In this document: positions 27,931 through 37,563 of the stretch, in pieces | Numbering within the stretch: position 1 is the stretch's first letter | How the letters are laid out: each line of letters starts with the position of its first letter | Source of the DNA: Trinickia fusca | Lineage (GTDB): Bacteria; Pseudomonadota; Gammaproteobacteria; Burkholderiales; Burkholderiaceae | Length of the DNA: 64,000 bases | Assembly (NCBI RefSeq): GCF_003628145.1 | Contig: NZ_RBZV01000009.1 | Coordinates: forward strand, 124,001-188,000 | Direction of reading: 5' to 3' | The notes under the pieces: model-generated | Told to the model about the DNA's origin: nothing | The model's database searches: none | What the model saw: the letters and a program-made list of their open reading frames with translations, nothing else | Position numbers and translations under genes: made by a program

Positions 27931-28563
27931 ATGCCCACGTCCAGTTCGTTGCTCGCTTTCGGTCTCGTCGCGCTCGGCATGGCGCTGACGCCGGGGCCGA
28001 ACATGATCTACCTCGTTTCCCGTTCGATCTGCCAGGGGCGCACGGCCGGCCTCATCTCGCTGGGCGGCGTCGCGCTCGGATTCGTCTTCTACATGGTCTG
28101 CACGGCTTGTGGCATCACGGCGTTGCTGATGGCCGTGCCGTTCGCCTACGACCTGCTGCGCTTCGGCGGCGCGCTGTATCTGGTCTATCTCGCGTGGCAG
28201 GCGCTCAAGCCCGGTGGCCGCTCGCCGTTCCAGGTGCGCGAGCTCCAGGCCGACAGCCCGCGCAAGCTGTTCGCGATGGGGTTCGTGACGAACATGCTCA
28301 ATCCGAAGATCGCGGTGCTGTACCTGTCGCTGTTGCCGCAGTTCATCGATCCGCATCGCGGCAGTGTGCTCGCGCAGTCGCTTACGCTCGGCAGCATGCA
28401 GATCGTGGCGAGTCTGGCGGTCAACACGGTCGTGGCCATGATGGCCGGTTCGATCGCGGCGTTCCTGGCCGGCAGGCCGACCTGGCTCATGGTGCAGCGC
28501 TGGCTGATGGGCACGGTGCTCGCGGGTCTCGCGGTGCGGATGGCGACCGAAGCGCGCCGTTGA
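27931..28563 (+). CDS. LysE/RhtB-family amino-acid exporter
   Basis: A 210-residue membrane protein with about six helices. The conserved N-terminal motif ALTPGPNMIYLVSRS is clear, as is the MGFVTNMLNPKIAVLYLSLLPQF block. Family members export amino acids such as threonine, homoserine, lysine or leucine; the substrate is not predictable. AGGAG precedes ATG 27931 at good spacing. A bidirectional terminator follows. Confidence 0.92.
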   Translation: MPTSSSLLAFGLVALGMALTPGPNMIYLVSRSICQGRTAGLISLGGVALGFVFYMVCTACGITALLMAVPFAYDLLRFGGALYLVYLAWQALKPGGRSPFQVRELQADSPRKLFAMGFVTNMLNPKIAVLYLSLLPQFIDPHRGSVLAQSLTLGSMQIVASLAVNTVVAMMAGSIAAFLAGRPTWLMVQRWLMGTVLAGLAVRMATEARR

Positions 28564-28612
28564 GCGCGCGCTGAGCGGCGCGTCGGGCTTCGGCACACCA
28601 GCGCTCGCCGCT

Positions 28613-28650
28613 CACAAAAAACGCGGCACGGATCGCCCGCGCCGCGTTTC
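28613..28650. terminator. Bidirectional terminator between lysE-like and phospholipase genes
   Basis: AAACGCGGC (28619-28627) and GCCGCGTTT (28641-28649) form a 9-bp stem. On the minus strand it is followed by TTTTTTGTG, ideal for the convergent phosphoesterase gene; on the plus strand by TTTCGTTCTC. Confidence 0.8.
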
Positions 28651-28715
28651 GTTCTCTACTGCATATCACTAGACGGCTAGACCGTTAGAAAAGCGCGCAC
28701 CCACGCGTGCCTTCC

Positions 28716-30698
28716 TCAAAGATCCTCGTCCGCATCGTCCTCATGGCCGGCGCCGTGGAAGCGGAACGCATCGAACAGGTCGTCGATCGCGGGCGCGTTC
28801 ACCGGCACGTACGGGTTCGAGCGCAGCTGCACCGGGTTCGGCAGATTGTCGCGGCTGCGACGCGTGACCGGCGCCAGCGCCCAGTTGCGTTCGATGAACT
28901 TCAGGACCGAAACGTGATCGGCATACTGGTGCACGACACGCCCACCCCGCGAGTACGCCGATACGACAATGAGCGGAATGCGCGGACCGTCGCCGAAGTA
29001 GTCGATCGGCTGGATGTAGCCCGAGTCGTAGTAGCCGCCGCCTTCGTCATTGGTGATGAGGATGGCGGTCGACGCCCACAGGTCGGGACGGACCCGCACC
29101 GAATCGACGATCTTGCGCACGAACGCTTCGAACAGGCCGTACTTCGACGACGACGGGTGGCCGTCGAGCAGGCCGCCCGGCTTCACGAACGACACGGCCG
29201 GCAGCGTGCCGCCGGCGATGTCGGCGTAGAAGTCCGACGTGTCTTGCAGATGTTGCTTGAAGAACGCGGGGTTCTTCATGACCGACGTCTCATAGAGGAA
29301 CGGATTGCAGATGTTGCAGTAGACCGTCGTCGGCGAATTCTTGACGAACGTGTTCCAGCCTTCGCCGTAGTACTTCCACGAGACCTTCTTCGCTTCGAGC
29401 GAGTCCGCGATCGTCGGTACGGGCGAGGGCGGAATCGTGAACGTGCTCGTGTTGACGGTGCCGTCGCCGTTGTAGCCCGGGTTGTAGTTGTTGAGCAGGT
29501 AGTAGGCGCCCGGTTCGCAGTTCGCGCTCGGGTGATACGGCAGTGACGCCAGGTATTGGCGGATCGGGCCGACGCCGGGCTGCGAGGCGTCCGCGCATTC
29601 GCTATACGAGCCGCCCGAGTAGCCGTCCTGCGCGTACCAATTGTTGGTGCCCGGTTGCGGACGCGGGTCCTCGATTTCGTTCGCCGGCGGCGTGCTCAGA
29701 CGTCCCTTGCCGTCGGTGTAGTAGATCAGGTCACCCGTGCCGAGCATGATGCTGTTCGCGCCCGTGCCGCCCATCACCGGCTGATGGTAGTTGTCGCTGA
29801 TGGTGTACTGGCGCGCGAGCGCGGTGAAGTACGGCATGTCGCCCGTCTGCACGTTGTAGAAGCCGAGCGCCGTCGAGCCTTCACCCGTCGACTGATCGTT
29901 GAAGCTGGGCGGTTGCGGCTTGCCGTTCGAGCCCGCGCCGACCGACGTCTCGACCCACGCGAGCAAGTCCATCTTGCAGCCGCTCGGGTCCTTGGCGTTT
30001 GCATGCGCCACGTTGCAGTCCGCTTGCTGCCAGGCTTGATAGAAGCGGTGCACGGGGCTCGCGATGTACTGGTCGTAGTTCGGGCCCACGCGCGAGATCT
30101 GATACGGGCCGTTCGGCAGGTTGAACGTGTTCGCACCGAAGCGCGTGTCCGGCACGCGCGTCGGCAGGCCCGTTGCGCCCGTCGTCAGTTGCACGAGGTC
30201 GCGCGGGTAGAGCACGCTGCCTTCGGCTGCGCGCGCGGCGGCGAGCGTCGCGAAAGGCGGCGCGTTCGTGTCGCTGGCGGCCGTCGGCGCATAGCCCGTG
30301 TTCGGTGCGGGTAGCACGTTGTACGGGGTCTTCACGGCGGGGCTCAGCTCGAAGCGGGTGGGGTCGGTCGCCTCTGCCGAGTATTGTGCCGCCAGCGCGA
30401 AGTTCCGGCCCGGCGTGCCGTCGGCATTGACGATACCCTTGGACAGAAGATTCGATACGCGCTGATCACCGTGCGGCTCGTAGGTGCCGAACACCTGATC
30501 GAACGTGCGGTTCTCGCCGACGATCACGATGACATGCTTGATCGGCGTAGCGGTATTGCCCGACGCACCCGCGGCCGATTGCGGCTGGCTCTGGGCAAGG
30601 GAGGGAAACACGATACCGGCGGTCGTCAGCGCGATTGCACCGACTACGAAACCTGCCTGTAAGGCATGCCTGCTTCCCGGGTTTTTCGTTCGCTTCAT
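28716..30698 (-). CDS. Secreted phosphoesterase, phospholipase C / AcpA family
   Basis: A 660-residue exported protein. A signal peptide lies in residues 1-39 (hydrophobic GFVVGAIALTTAGIVF, cleavage after SLAQS). The N-terminal metal/nucleophile motif is VIVIVGENRTFDQVFGTYEP. C-terminal family motifs are PGGLLDGHPSSS, ITNDEGGGYYD, and SAYSRGG...DHVSVLKFIE. These match the alkaline-phosphatase-fold superfamily that includes bacterial phospholipases C and AcpA acid phosphatases; members hydrolyse phospholipids or other phosphate esters outside the cytoplasm. Start ATG 30698 has GGAG eight bases upstream; ATG 30704 lies too close to that site. Confidence 0.88.
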   Translation of the reverse strand: MKRTKNPGSRHALQAGFVVGAIALTTAGIVFPSLAQSQPQSAAGASGNTATPIKHVIVIVGENRTFDQVFGTYEPHGDQRVSNLLSKGIVNADGTPGRNFALAAQYSAEATDPTRFELSPAVKTPYNVLPAPNTGYAPTAASDTNAPPFATLAAARAAEGSVLYPRDLVQLTTGATGLPTRVPDTRFGANTFNLPNGPYQISRVGPNYDQYIASPVHRFYQAWQQADCNVAHANAKDPSGCKMDLLAWVETSVGAGSNGKPQPPSFNDQSTGEGSTALGFYNVQTGDMPYFTALARQYTISDNYHQPVMGGTGANSIMLGTGDLIYYTDGKGRLSTPPANEIEDPRPQPGTNNWYAQDGYSGGSYSECADASQPGVGPIRQYLASLPYHPSANCEPGAYYLLNNYNPGYNGDGTVNTSTFTIPPSPVPTIADSLEAKKVSWKYYGEGWNTFVKNSPTTVYCNICNPFLYETSVMKNPAFFKQHLQDTSDFYADIAGGTLPAVSFVKPGGLLDGHPSSSKYGLFEAFVRKIVDSVRVRPDLWASTAILITNDEGGGYYDSGYIQPIDYFGDGPRIPLIVVSAYSRGGRVVHQYADHVSVLKFIERNWALAPVTRRSRDNLPNPVQLRSNPYVPVNAPAIDDLFDAFRFHGAGHEDDADEDL

Positions 30699-30955
30699 GA
30701 ACATCTCCGTTGATATGCCGCGTGTGTGCGGCGAATGCGGGGACTCAAAGGCGTAACGATGTGGTTGTCCGAGCGGGCGGACTGTATTTGGAATGGGAAT
30801 GCGTTGCGACGGGGAACGATAAAGATCGACGATGACGAGGCCACGAAATGCATGTGTCAGTCTCGTGACAATCCTATGATGATAGGCGTGCCTGCACGGT
30901 TGGCGCGCAGCAATTACCATCACGCACGATCGATCACCATTGCCGGGAGAACAAA

Positions 30956-31435
30956 TTGATCTTGCGTGCCGCTCGCCAGACGGATGCCTTCGAGCTCGCC
31001 GATCTGTACTTGAGATCGCGTCGCGAGCTGGTGGCGTATGCGCCGTTGGCTCACTCGGACTCGGCTGTGCGCGACTGGATCGCGAATATCCTGATTCCGT
31101 CGGCGAACGTGACCGTTGCCTGCGACGGCGACGTGATCGTCGGCATGGCCGCGCATTCGCGCAACGAAGCCGATGGCACGATGTGGCTCGATCAGCTTTA
31201 CGTGTGTCCTCGCCATATGCGCACCGGCATCGGCACGGCGCTGCTCGAGCACGTCAAAGCCGCCGCGCCGCACGACCTGCATCTCTACACGTTTGCGCAA
31301 AACCTTGCGGCGACGGCCTTCTACGAGCGGCATGGATTCGTGGCGCTCGCTTGGCGCGACGGCAGCGACAACGAGGAGCGGTGTCCCGATGTGCACTATC
31401 GTTGGTGCCGCGCGCCTGCATCGGCATCAACATGA
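30956..31435 (+). CDS. GNAT-family N-acetyltransferase
   Basis: A 159-residue acetyl-CoA-dependent acyltransferase. The acetyl-CoA loop is seen in VCPRHMRTGIGTALLEHVKA, followed by the typical NLAATAFYERHGFVAL. The start is TTG 30956 with GGGAGA well placed upstream. There is no partner gene to suggest a substrate. It is followed by a hairpin whose T-run faces the opposite strand. Confidence 0.87.
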   Translation: MILRAARQTDAFELADLYLRSRRELVAYAPLAHSDSAVRDWIANILIPSANVTVACDGDVIVGMAAHSRNEADGTMWLDQLYVCPRHMRTGIGTALLEHVKAAAPHDLHLYTFAQNLAATAFYERHGFVALAWRDGSDNEERCPDVHYRWCRAPASAST

Positions 31436-31464
31436 AAAAAGGCGACGACCTTTCGGTCGCCGCC
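31435..31464 (-). terminator. Terminator of the small lipoprotein gene
   Basis: GGCGACGACC (31441-31450), loop TTTC and GGTCGCCGCC (31455-31464) form a 10-bp stem with one G-U-type pair, followed on the minus strand by TTTTTTC. Confidence 0.75.
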
Positions 31465-31519
31465 TTGCTGCGCTTGACGCCTCGAGCCGGTCGCGAACGG
31501 CGCGGCCGGCTCGCCCGCA

Positions 31520-31882
31520 TCAGCCGCCGATCGAGTGTGCTGCGCCGTCGAGCTCTTGGTTCAGCACGCGCTGCTCTTCGCCCGAGAGGCCGCCGTCGTG
31601 CTGCACCGCCATGTCGCGGGCTTCCTGACGGATCACGTCGAGACGATGATGCAGGCCCGCGCCGACAGGCGGTGGGTAATAGCCTTGATTGACGCGGTTG
31701 TCGATGCGATGGCCCAGATTGTCGATGCGCGAGTTGACCTGGCCATAGCGCTCGAGTGCGAGCTCATGCGGGTTCGGCCGCGGCGGGGGCGGCGGCGCGG
31801 TGTGCGTCGTCTCGGTCACGACGCAAGCGGCCAGCGACGAAATCAGTGCGCAGCCTGCGGCCGCGCGAATCCAACGTTGCAT
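31520..31882 (-). CDS. Small outer-membrane-type lipoprotein
   Basis: A 120-residue protein starting MQRWIRAAAGCALISSLAAC, a lipoprotein signal peptide with lipobox LAAC (Cys20). After it come a Pro-rich stretch (TAPPPPPRPNPHE) and a charged, probably helical region with NSRIDNLGHRIDNRVNQG. ATG 31882 is preceded by GAGGAG. No family is recognised. It is probably a periplasm-facing structural lipoprotein. It is likely monocistronic, with its own terminator. Confidence 0.78.
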   Translation of the reverse strand: MQRWIRAAAGCALISSLAACVVTETTHTAPPPPPRPNPHELALERYGQVNSRIDNLGHRIDNRVNQGYYPPPVGAGLHHRLDVIRQEARDMAVQHDGGLSGEEQRVLNQELDGAAHSIGG

Positions 31883-32041
31883 CGATTTCTCCTCGTGTTG
31901 TATCGATGTGGTGGGTCCACGCCGGAACAAACGGTCGAACCCGTCGATGCGATGACACGCATCGGCCTATAACGCGCGAAATGTTCTTACAAAGGACTCA
32001 GCCGAGCGCAAACACGACGATTTCCTTTCGTACACCTTACG

Positions 32042-33121
32042 TTATGCAGCGGCGCGCACGAATGGCAGACGCCGCCCTTCACGCGCGCTTTGCTCGGCAA
32101 GCTCGATGATCGTCATGACGTCGACCGCATCCTGCGGCGTGACCGGGAACGGTGCGCCGTCGCGGATCGAGGCGGCGAGTGCGCGATAGAACTCGACGTA
32201 TGCGCCGTCCTGCGTCGGTAGCTCGCGCTGGGTTTCCTTGTCGTCGACGAGCACGCGCAGCGTACCGGCTGCATTGCCGCCGCCGAAGCCTGGCTGGCCC
32301 GGGCGCAGGCCGGCTTTGAGTTGATCCTCCTGCGTATCGAGGCCCGCCTTCACGTAGCTGCCGCGGGTGCCGTGAATCGCGAAACGCGGCGGTTCGATCG
32401 CAGTCAGCGCGCTCGCGTGCAGCACGACTTCCTTGTCGGCGTAGCCGAGCAGCAGGTGCACGTAGTCGGGCGCGTTCGCTGCATCGCGATGCGTCTTCAC
32501 GGTCGCCTGGACCGTGTCCGGTGCGCCGAACAGCGCGAGTGCCTGATCGATCAGGTGCGGACCCAGGTCGAGCAGCAAGCCGCCGCCGCGCGACGCTTCT
32601 TCGCGCCAACGCTGCCGCACCTGCGGCCGGAAGCGATCGAAGTGCGATTCGAAGTGGACGATGCGGCCGAGCTCGCCGCTCGCGACGAGCGCGCGCAGCG
32701 TCATGAAATCGCCGTCCCAGCGACGGTTGTGGAACGGCGCGAACAGCACGCCATGCTCGCGCGCGAGCGCGGCCAGCGTGCGTGCTTGCGCCGCCGTGAC
32801 GGTGACGGGCTTGTCGACGACCACATGCTTGCCGGCTGCTAGCGCCTTGGCGGCCAGTGCGAAATGCGTGTCGTTGGGGGTGGCGATGACGATGCCGTCG
32901 AGGTGCTCGAGCGCGATCAGTGCGTCGGCATCGGCGACGATCTGCGCTTTCGGGTAGTCGGCGAGCGCGCGCTCGGGCTGGCTCGTCGCGATGGCGGCCA
33001 TGCGCGCGTACGGCGTATCGGGCGTGGCGGCGGGGGCGCCGCAGTGTTCGATGACGGGGGCGTGAAACGTCGCGCCGGCGAAGCCGTAGCCCATCAAACC
33101 GAGATTCAACGTGGAAGACAT
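32042..33121 (-). CDS. Gfo/Idh/MocA-family NAD(P)-dependent oxidoreductase
   Basis: A 359-residue dehydrogenase. The Rossmann start LGLMGYGFAGATFHAPVI and the conserved DKPVTVT (the usual E/D-K-P catalytic lysine) are visible, followed by FHNRRWDGDF and a C-terminal alpha/beta domain with GGGLLLDLGPHLIDQAL. Members oxidise or reduce sugars, inositols or related alcohols; the substrate is open. ATG 33121 has GAGGAAAG upstream. It is divergent from the helicase gene. Confidence 0.9.
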   Translation of the reverse strand: MSSTLNLGLMGYGFAGATFHAPVIEHCGAPAATPDTPYARMAAIATSQPERALADYPKAQIVADADALIALEHLDGIVIATPNDTHFALAAKALAAGKHVVVDKPVTVTAAQARTLAALAREHGVLFAPFHNRRWDGDFMTLRALVASGELGRIVHFESHFDRFRPQVRQRWREEASRGGGLLLDLGPHLIDQALALFGAPDTVQATVKTHRDAANAPDYVHLLLGYADKEVVLHASALTAIEPPRFAIHGTRGSYVKAGLDTQEDQLKAGLRPGQPGFGGGNAAGTLRVLVDDKETQRELPTQDGAYVEFYRALAASIRDGAPFPVTPQDAVDVMTIIELAEQSAREGRRLPFVRAAA

Positions 33122-33358
33122 GCGAGCTTTCCTCTGCCTGAGAGCGTATGAAGCATGAGAAGCGCCGCCGCGAGCCGTGACGGCAAAGGGGGCATTGTGG
33201 CATGCATCGAGCGGCTGTTCCCGAGGCGCGCCGGCGCGAGCTCGCCTGGTTATCCGTGTTAACATCGCGCACTTGCCTCCCACGGCTGGCCGACGCGTTT
33301 GCTTGCTCGAACGTGTGTCGGCGCGCGAGCCGCCAACCCGTTACACCCTCCACAGACG

Positions 33359-35446
33359 ATGTCCGCAGGATTGAATCCCGCCCAGAGCGAAGCGGTGCGC
33401 TATCTCGACGGCCCCTGTCTCGTGCTTGCCGGCGCGGGCAGTGGCAAGACGCGTGTCATTACGCAGAAGATTGCGCACCTGATCGAAGCGAAGGGCTTCG
33501 AGCCGCGTCATATCGCGGCCGTTACGTTCACGAACAAGGCCGCGGCCGAAATGCGCGAGCGCGTCGGCAAGCTGCTCGAAGGCAAGACGCTGACGACGCC
33601 CGGCAAGGAAGGGCGCAAGGTGCCCGTCAACCAGCTGACGGTCTGTACGTTCCACTCGCTTGGTGTGCAGATCCTGCGTCAGGAAGCCGAGCATCTGGGC
33701 CTGAAGCCGCAGTTCTCGATCATGGATGCCGACGACTGCTTCTCGATGATCCAGGAGCAGGTCGGCTCGACCGACAAAGGCTTCATCCGCAAGGTGCAGA
33801 CGATCATCTCGCTGTGGAAGAACGGCCTCATCGATCCCGAGACCGCCCTGGCCACCGCGTCGAACGAAGACGAGCATCTGGCCGCGATCGTCTACCGCAA
33901 CTACGTAGCGACGCTGCATGCGTATCAGGCCGTCGACTTCGACGACATCATTCGTCTGCCCACCGAGCTCTTCGCCAGCAACGAAGCTGTGCGTGAGCGC
34001 TGGCAGAACAAGCTGCGCTATCTGCTGATCGACGAGTACCAGGACACGAACGTCTGCCAGTACGAGCTGCTCAAGCTGCTGGCGGGGCCGCGCGCGGCGT
34101 TCACGGCCGTGGGCGACGACGATCAGGCCATCTACGGCTGGCGCGGCGCTACGCTCGAGAACCTCGCACAGCTCGGCAAGGATTACCCGAAGCTGCACTT
34201 GATCAAGCTCGAGCAGAACTACCGCTCGACCGTGCGCATCCTGACTGCCGCCAACAACGTCATCGCGAACAACCCGAAGCTGTTCGAGAAAAAGTTGTGG
34301 TCCGAGCACGGCATGGGCGACTCGATCACCGTGACGCCTTGTAACGACGAAGAGCACGAGGCCGAATCGGTCGTGTTCCGGCTCTCGGCGCACAAGTTCG
34401 AGCGGCGCGCGCAGTTTCGCGATTACGCGATTCTCTATCGCGGCAACTTCCAGGCGCGCATCTTCGAACAGGTGTTGCGCCGCGAGCGCATTCCGTACGT
34501 GCTGTCGGGCGGGCAGTCGTTCTTCGATAAGGCCGAGATCAAAGATATCTGCGCGTACCTGCGCCTGATCGCGAACCACGACGACGATCCCGCTTTCATC
34601 CGCGCCGTCACGACGCCGCGACGCGGCATCGGCAACACGACGCTCGAAGCGCTGGGCTCGTTTGCTGGGCAGGCGAAGGTGTCGCTGTTCGAGGCCGTGT
34701 ACATGGGCGGCATCGAGGCGCGCTTGTCGGCGCGGCAGATCGAGCCGCTGCGCGTGTTCTGCGATTTCATGCAGCGCATTGCCGACCGGGCGACGAAGGA
34801 TGCGGCGACGACGCTCCTCGACGACTTGATGGAAGCGATCCATTACGAGGCGTACCTGTACGACACGTACGACGAACGGCAGGCGCAATCGAAATGGCAG
34901 AACGTGCTCGAGTTTCTCGAGTGGCTCAAGCGCAAGGGCACGAAGCCCGAACCCGAGCAGGCCGAAGACGGCGAAACGGGTGGCTACGAGAATGCCGACG
35001 GCCTGGCCGACACTGGCAAGGACTTGCTGGGCCTGATTCAGACGGTCGCGCTGATGTCGATGCTCGAGGGCAAGGAGGAAGATCCTGACGCGGTGCGGCT
35101 ATCGACCGTGCACGCGTCGAAAGGCCTCGAGTATCCGCACGTGTTTCTCGTCGGCGTGGAAGAGGGGATCATGCCGCACCGCGGCGGCCCCGACGACGAG
35201 ATCGACGACTCGCGCGTCGAAGAAGAGCGGCGGCTCATGTACGTGGCGATCACGCGCGCGCAGCGCAGCTTGCACTTGAACTGGTGCAAGAAGCGCAAGC
35301 GCGCGCGAGAGACGGTGGTTTGCGAGCCGTCGCGCTTCATCCCCGAGATGGGGCTCGACGAGGCGCCGCCGCCGACGCCCGAAGAAGCGCCGATGACGCC
35401 GAAGGACCGGCTCGCGAGCTTGAAGGCGCTGCTGCAGAAGCCCTGA
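33359..35446 (+). CDS. rep: ATP-dependent DNA helicase, Rep/UvrD family
   Basis: A 695-residue superfamily 1A helicase. Motifs in order: Q motif LNPAQSEAV, Walker A AGAGSGKT, motif Ia TFTNKAAAEM, motif II DEYQDTN, motif III GDDDQAIYGWRGA, motif IV QNYRST, and motif V/VI STVHASKGLEYPHVF...ITRAQ. The length and the short C-terminus fit Rep, the 3'-5' helicase that clears protein blocks from the replication fork, better than UvrD. Start ATG 33359 sits directly before the Q motif. It converges with the cytochrome gene. Confidence 0.9.
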   Translation: MSAGLNPAQSEAVRYLDGPCLVLAGAGSGKTRVITQKIAHLIEAKGFEPRHIAAVTFTNKAAAEMRERVGKLLEGKTLTTPGKEGRKVPVNQLTVCTFHSLGVQILRQEAEHLGLKPQFSIMDADDCFSMIQEQVGSTDKGFIRKVQTIISLWKNGLIDPETALATASNEDEHLAAIVYRNYVATLHAYQAVDFDDIIRLPTELFASNEAVRERWQNKLRYLLIDEYQDTNVCQYELLKLLAGPRAAFTAVGDDDQAIYGWRGATLENLAQLGKDYPKLHLIKLEQNYRSTVRILTAANNVIANNPKLFEKKLWSEHGMGDSITVTPCNDEEHEAESVVFRLSAHKFERRAQFRDYAILYRGNFQARIFEQVLRRERIPYVLSGGQSFFDKAEIKDICAYLRLIANHDDDPAFIRAVTTPRRGIGNTTLEALGSFAGQAKVSLFEAVYMGGIEARLSARQIEPLRVFCDFMQRIADRATKDAATTLLDDLMEAIHYEAYLYDTYDERQAQSKWQNVLEFLEWLKRKGTKPEPEQAEDGETGGYENADGLADTGKDLLGLIQTVALMSMLEGKEEDPDAVRLSTVHASKGLEYPHVFLVGVEEGIMPHRGGPDDEIDDSRVEEERRLMYVAITRAQRSLHLNWCKKRKRARETVVCEPSRFIPEMGLDEAPPPTPEEAPMTPKDRLASLKALLQKP

Positions 35447-35452
35447 ACCTCT

Positions 35453-35473
35453 GCCCCCTGACCAGCAGGGGGC
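35453..35473. terminator. Hairpin between convergent rep and cytochrome c genes
   Basis: GCCCCCTG (35453-35460), loop ACCAG and CAGGGGGC (35466-35473) form a perfect 8-bp stem in the 31-nt gap between the two stops. There are no T-runs. Confidence 0.55.
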
Positions 35474-35477
35474 CCGG

Positions 35478-36374
35478 TTACTTCGCTGCGCTGACCATGT
35501 AATCGACGGCGGCTTTGATGTCGGCGTCGGACGCGTTCGAGCCACCCTTCGGCGGCATCTGACCTTTGCCGTGCAGCGCATAGTTGTAGATGACGTCCAT
35601 CGGGTCCTTCAGGCGCTGTGCCCAGGCGGCCTTGTCGCCGAACTTCGGCGCGTTGAGCACGCCGGCCGCGTGGCAGGCCTGACAGACCTGCTGATAGAGC
35701 GCCTTGCCGGCTTGCGCGCTGTCGGCGCTGGCCGTGGCCGGCGCTGCATTGGACTGCGATGCACTGCCGAGTGCAGCGATTGCTGCCGCCGCTTGCTCGT
35801 TGGCAGCGCCAGCCCCTGCACTGGCTTCTTGCGCGGTGGCGCCTGAAGTAGCTTGTCCGGCCTGCTGCGTCTTGGCGGCCGGCGCGGCGGGTTCGGGGAA
35901 ATTGGCGCCGCCGTGGTTGGCCATGTAGACGATCGCGCGGGCGATTTCATAATCGCTGTAGTCGTCGGGGCTCGTGCCGCCGCGCGCCGGCATCGCACCC
36001 TTGCCGGTCAGCGCAGTGTGCAGCAGCGTGTCGAAGCCTTGCGCGATGCGCGGTGCCCAGTCGCCGCTGTTGCCGAACTTCGGTGCACCGGCGGTGCCGG
36101 TTGCATGGCAGGCGGAGCAGACGGCTTGATAGACCTGTTCGCCCGTCTTGAAGACATGGGGCGCGTTGGCGTCGCGCACGTCGACTTGTGCGAGGGGGGC
36201 GATGCGTTTGGCGACGTCCGACCGCAAGTCGGTACCGGCGCCCGTGCGGACGGATTCATTGACGTAGTTCGCGAGCAGCAAGATCGCGACGACGGGAATT
36301 GCGAAACCGGCGATGACCACGGCGATGAGCTGCGCGGGGGTTTTGATCGGGGTTCCGTGTGGTGCTTCGCTCAT
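35478..36374 (-). CDS. Membrane-anchored dihaem cytochrome c (c5-like)
   Basis: A 298-residue protein with one N-terminal membrane helix (about residues 16-37). Two class I cytochrome c domains are joined by a long Ala/Gln/Ser-rich linker (about 160-220). Haem sites are CSACH (86-90) and CQACH (231-235), with candidate axial methionines in GKGAMPARGG and GKGQMPPKGG. The domains are similar to each other and to cytochrome c5, pointing to internal duplication. It probably carries electrons in the periplasm to a terminal oxidase. The 319-nt region above it (36375-36693) shows no gene before the tRNA. Confidence 0.9.
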   Translation of the reverse strand: MSEAPHGTPIKTPAQLIAVVIAGFAIPVVAILLLANYVNESVRTGAGTDLRSDVAKRIAPLAQVDVRDANAPHVFKTGEQVYQAVCSACHATGTAGAPKFGNSGDWAPRIAQGFDTLLHTALTGKGAMPARGGTSPDDYSDYEIARAIVYMANHGGANFPEPAAPAAKTQQAGQATSGATAQEASAGAGAANEQAAAAIAALGSASQSNAAPATASADSAQAGKALYQQVCQACHAAGVLNAPKFGDKAAWAQRLKDPMDVIYNYALHGKGQMPPKGGSNASDADIKAAVDYMVSAAK

Positions 36375-36693
36375 GCTTGTCTCGTCTCCCGTGAATATTG
36401 TTGGTGAGCGGTACAGCGTGACGGCAACGGCTTGAACGGCAACGACTTACTTACTTAAATGCGATCCAAACACGGCGATTATAGACGCAACGTTTTGGCG
36501 TCGGCGAGCGGGAGCGGCAGTGGTTTCAGCAGGCGTTTACCCGGAAAATCGGAACGCATGACGCGTCGGCGATTATTGGGGTGCGATTGAGGGGGCTTGA
36601 CAGGCGGCCCGGTGGACGGGGTTGGCGAAACCGGGTATGCTCTCGGTCTCGCTTGGTACTGCGCCCACGGGCGGCGGTGCCTTCGCGCTGAAC

Positions 36694-36769
36694 GCGCCCG
36701 TAGCTCAATGGATAGAGTACTGCCCTCCGAAGGCAGGGGTTGCTGGTTCGATCCCAGCCGGGCGCGCCA
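36694..36769 (+). tRNA. tRNA-Arg (anticodon CCG)
   Basis: A 76-nt cloverleaf with genome-encoded CCA. Acceptor arms are GCGCCCG (36694-36700) and CGGGCGC (36759-36765). The anticodon stem CTGCC/GGCAG encloses the loop CTCCGAA with anticodon CCG. The T arm is GCTGG-TTCGATC-CCAGC. It reads CGG codons. A terminator follows 40 nt later. tRNA genes are common integration points, and accessory-type genes follow here, but I see no repeat of the tRNA 3' end downstream. Confidence 0.97.
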
Positions 36770-36810
36770 AATTCTTCCAGTCTGTCTTGCTCGACTGATG
36801 ATACTGCGTG

Positions 36811-36836
36811 AAAAAGGGCCCCCGCAGGGGCTTTTC
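36811..36836 (+). terminator. Terminator after tRNA-Arg
   Basis: AAAAAGGGCCCCCGCAGGGG followed by CTTTTC: a GC-rich stem around GCCCC...GGGGC with flanking A and T runs, a classical intrinsic terminator. It also reads partly on the minus strand for the convergent small protein gene. Confidence 0.75.
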
Positions 36837-36870
36837 ACCGTGGGTCACGAGCGATTATTCCCCGCCGCAG

Positions 36871-37359
36871 CTATTGAGTCGCCCCGGACTTCGCATTCAG
36901 CGTCACCGTAATCGACGGCCCATATTGCGGCACCGTGATCAACGACTCCTCCTCGTCACTCCCATCGCCCCCGGCATCCGTACTGAACCTGAAATGCTTC
37001 GGCGTGATTTGCGTCGTCGATGCTTGGAGCACGCTCTCTACCGGATCGTAGCCGGGCTTTTCGCAGTGGATTTTCAGGTCGCCTCTGGACCGGCGAACGC
37101 TGACGGTATCGGGTGCAGTGACTGACCAATCGCCCTTATCGTTCGACAACGTGCACTTTGCGCTGGCGACGGGGCCGGAGGCGTCGATCACGGCAATCGC
37201 AAGTTCTTCGCGATTCCGGTCCTGACCGCCATCCTGGCCACCGTTGGCGCCAGTCACATTGATTGCCTTGATGTTGTCCAAGGGCGTACCCTGCCCGAGT
37301 GGTCCCGCAACGGCGTGGATCGTGCAAAACGAGATAGCGATGGCCAATGCGGTCTTCAT
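36871..37359 (-). CDS. Small exported protein of unknown function
   Basis: A 162-residue protein with a signal peptide (MKTALAIAISFCTIHAVAGP) and a hydrophilic mature part carrying GANGGQDGGQDRN and a beta-rich region with SAKCTLSNDKGDW and DLKIHCEKPGYDP, whose two cysteines could form a disulfide. A GGA-type ribosome site precedes ATG 37359. I do not recognise a family. The fold could be a small carboxypeptidase-regulatory-like beta-sandwich. It lies between tRNA-Arg and hicAB. Confidence 0.65.
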   Translation of the reverse strand: MKTALAIAISFCTIHAVAGPLGQGTPLDNIKAINVTGANGGQDGGQDRNREELAIAVIDASGPVASAKCTLSNDKGDWSVTAPDTVSVRRSRGDLKIHCEKPGYDPVESVLQASTTQITPKHFRFSTDAGGDGSDEEESLITVPQYGPSITVTLNAKSGATQ

Positions 37360-37563
37360 TCTGGTTTGTTCCCTTTTCTTGTTAATGAACTGGTCAGCGC
37401 AGTTTGCCCGCGCGCTGGCACATATGCTGCGGTGTGCGGTGTGACGCTGGTTAGCTAGTTTGCTTGAAACAAGGAAGGGATGCAGCGGAGTGAGTGAGTG
37501 CGCATCGCAACACGTTCGCGGTAGCAGGTGAGCTGGGTTCGCGCCTTGGGCGTTCCGCCAGCA

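Noticed and set aside
36479-36838. 119-codon minus-strand frame across the tRNA-Arg gene
   Set aside because: It contains the antisense of the tRNA (the familiar RLGSNQQPLPSEGS string), a well-known annotation artefact.
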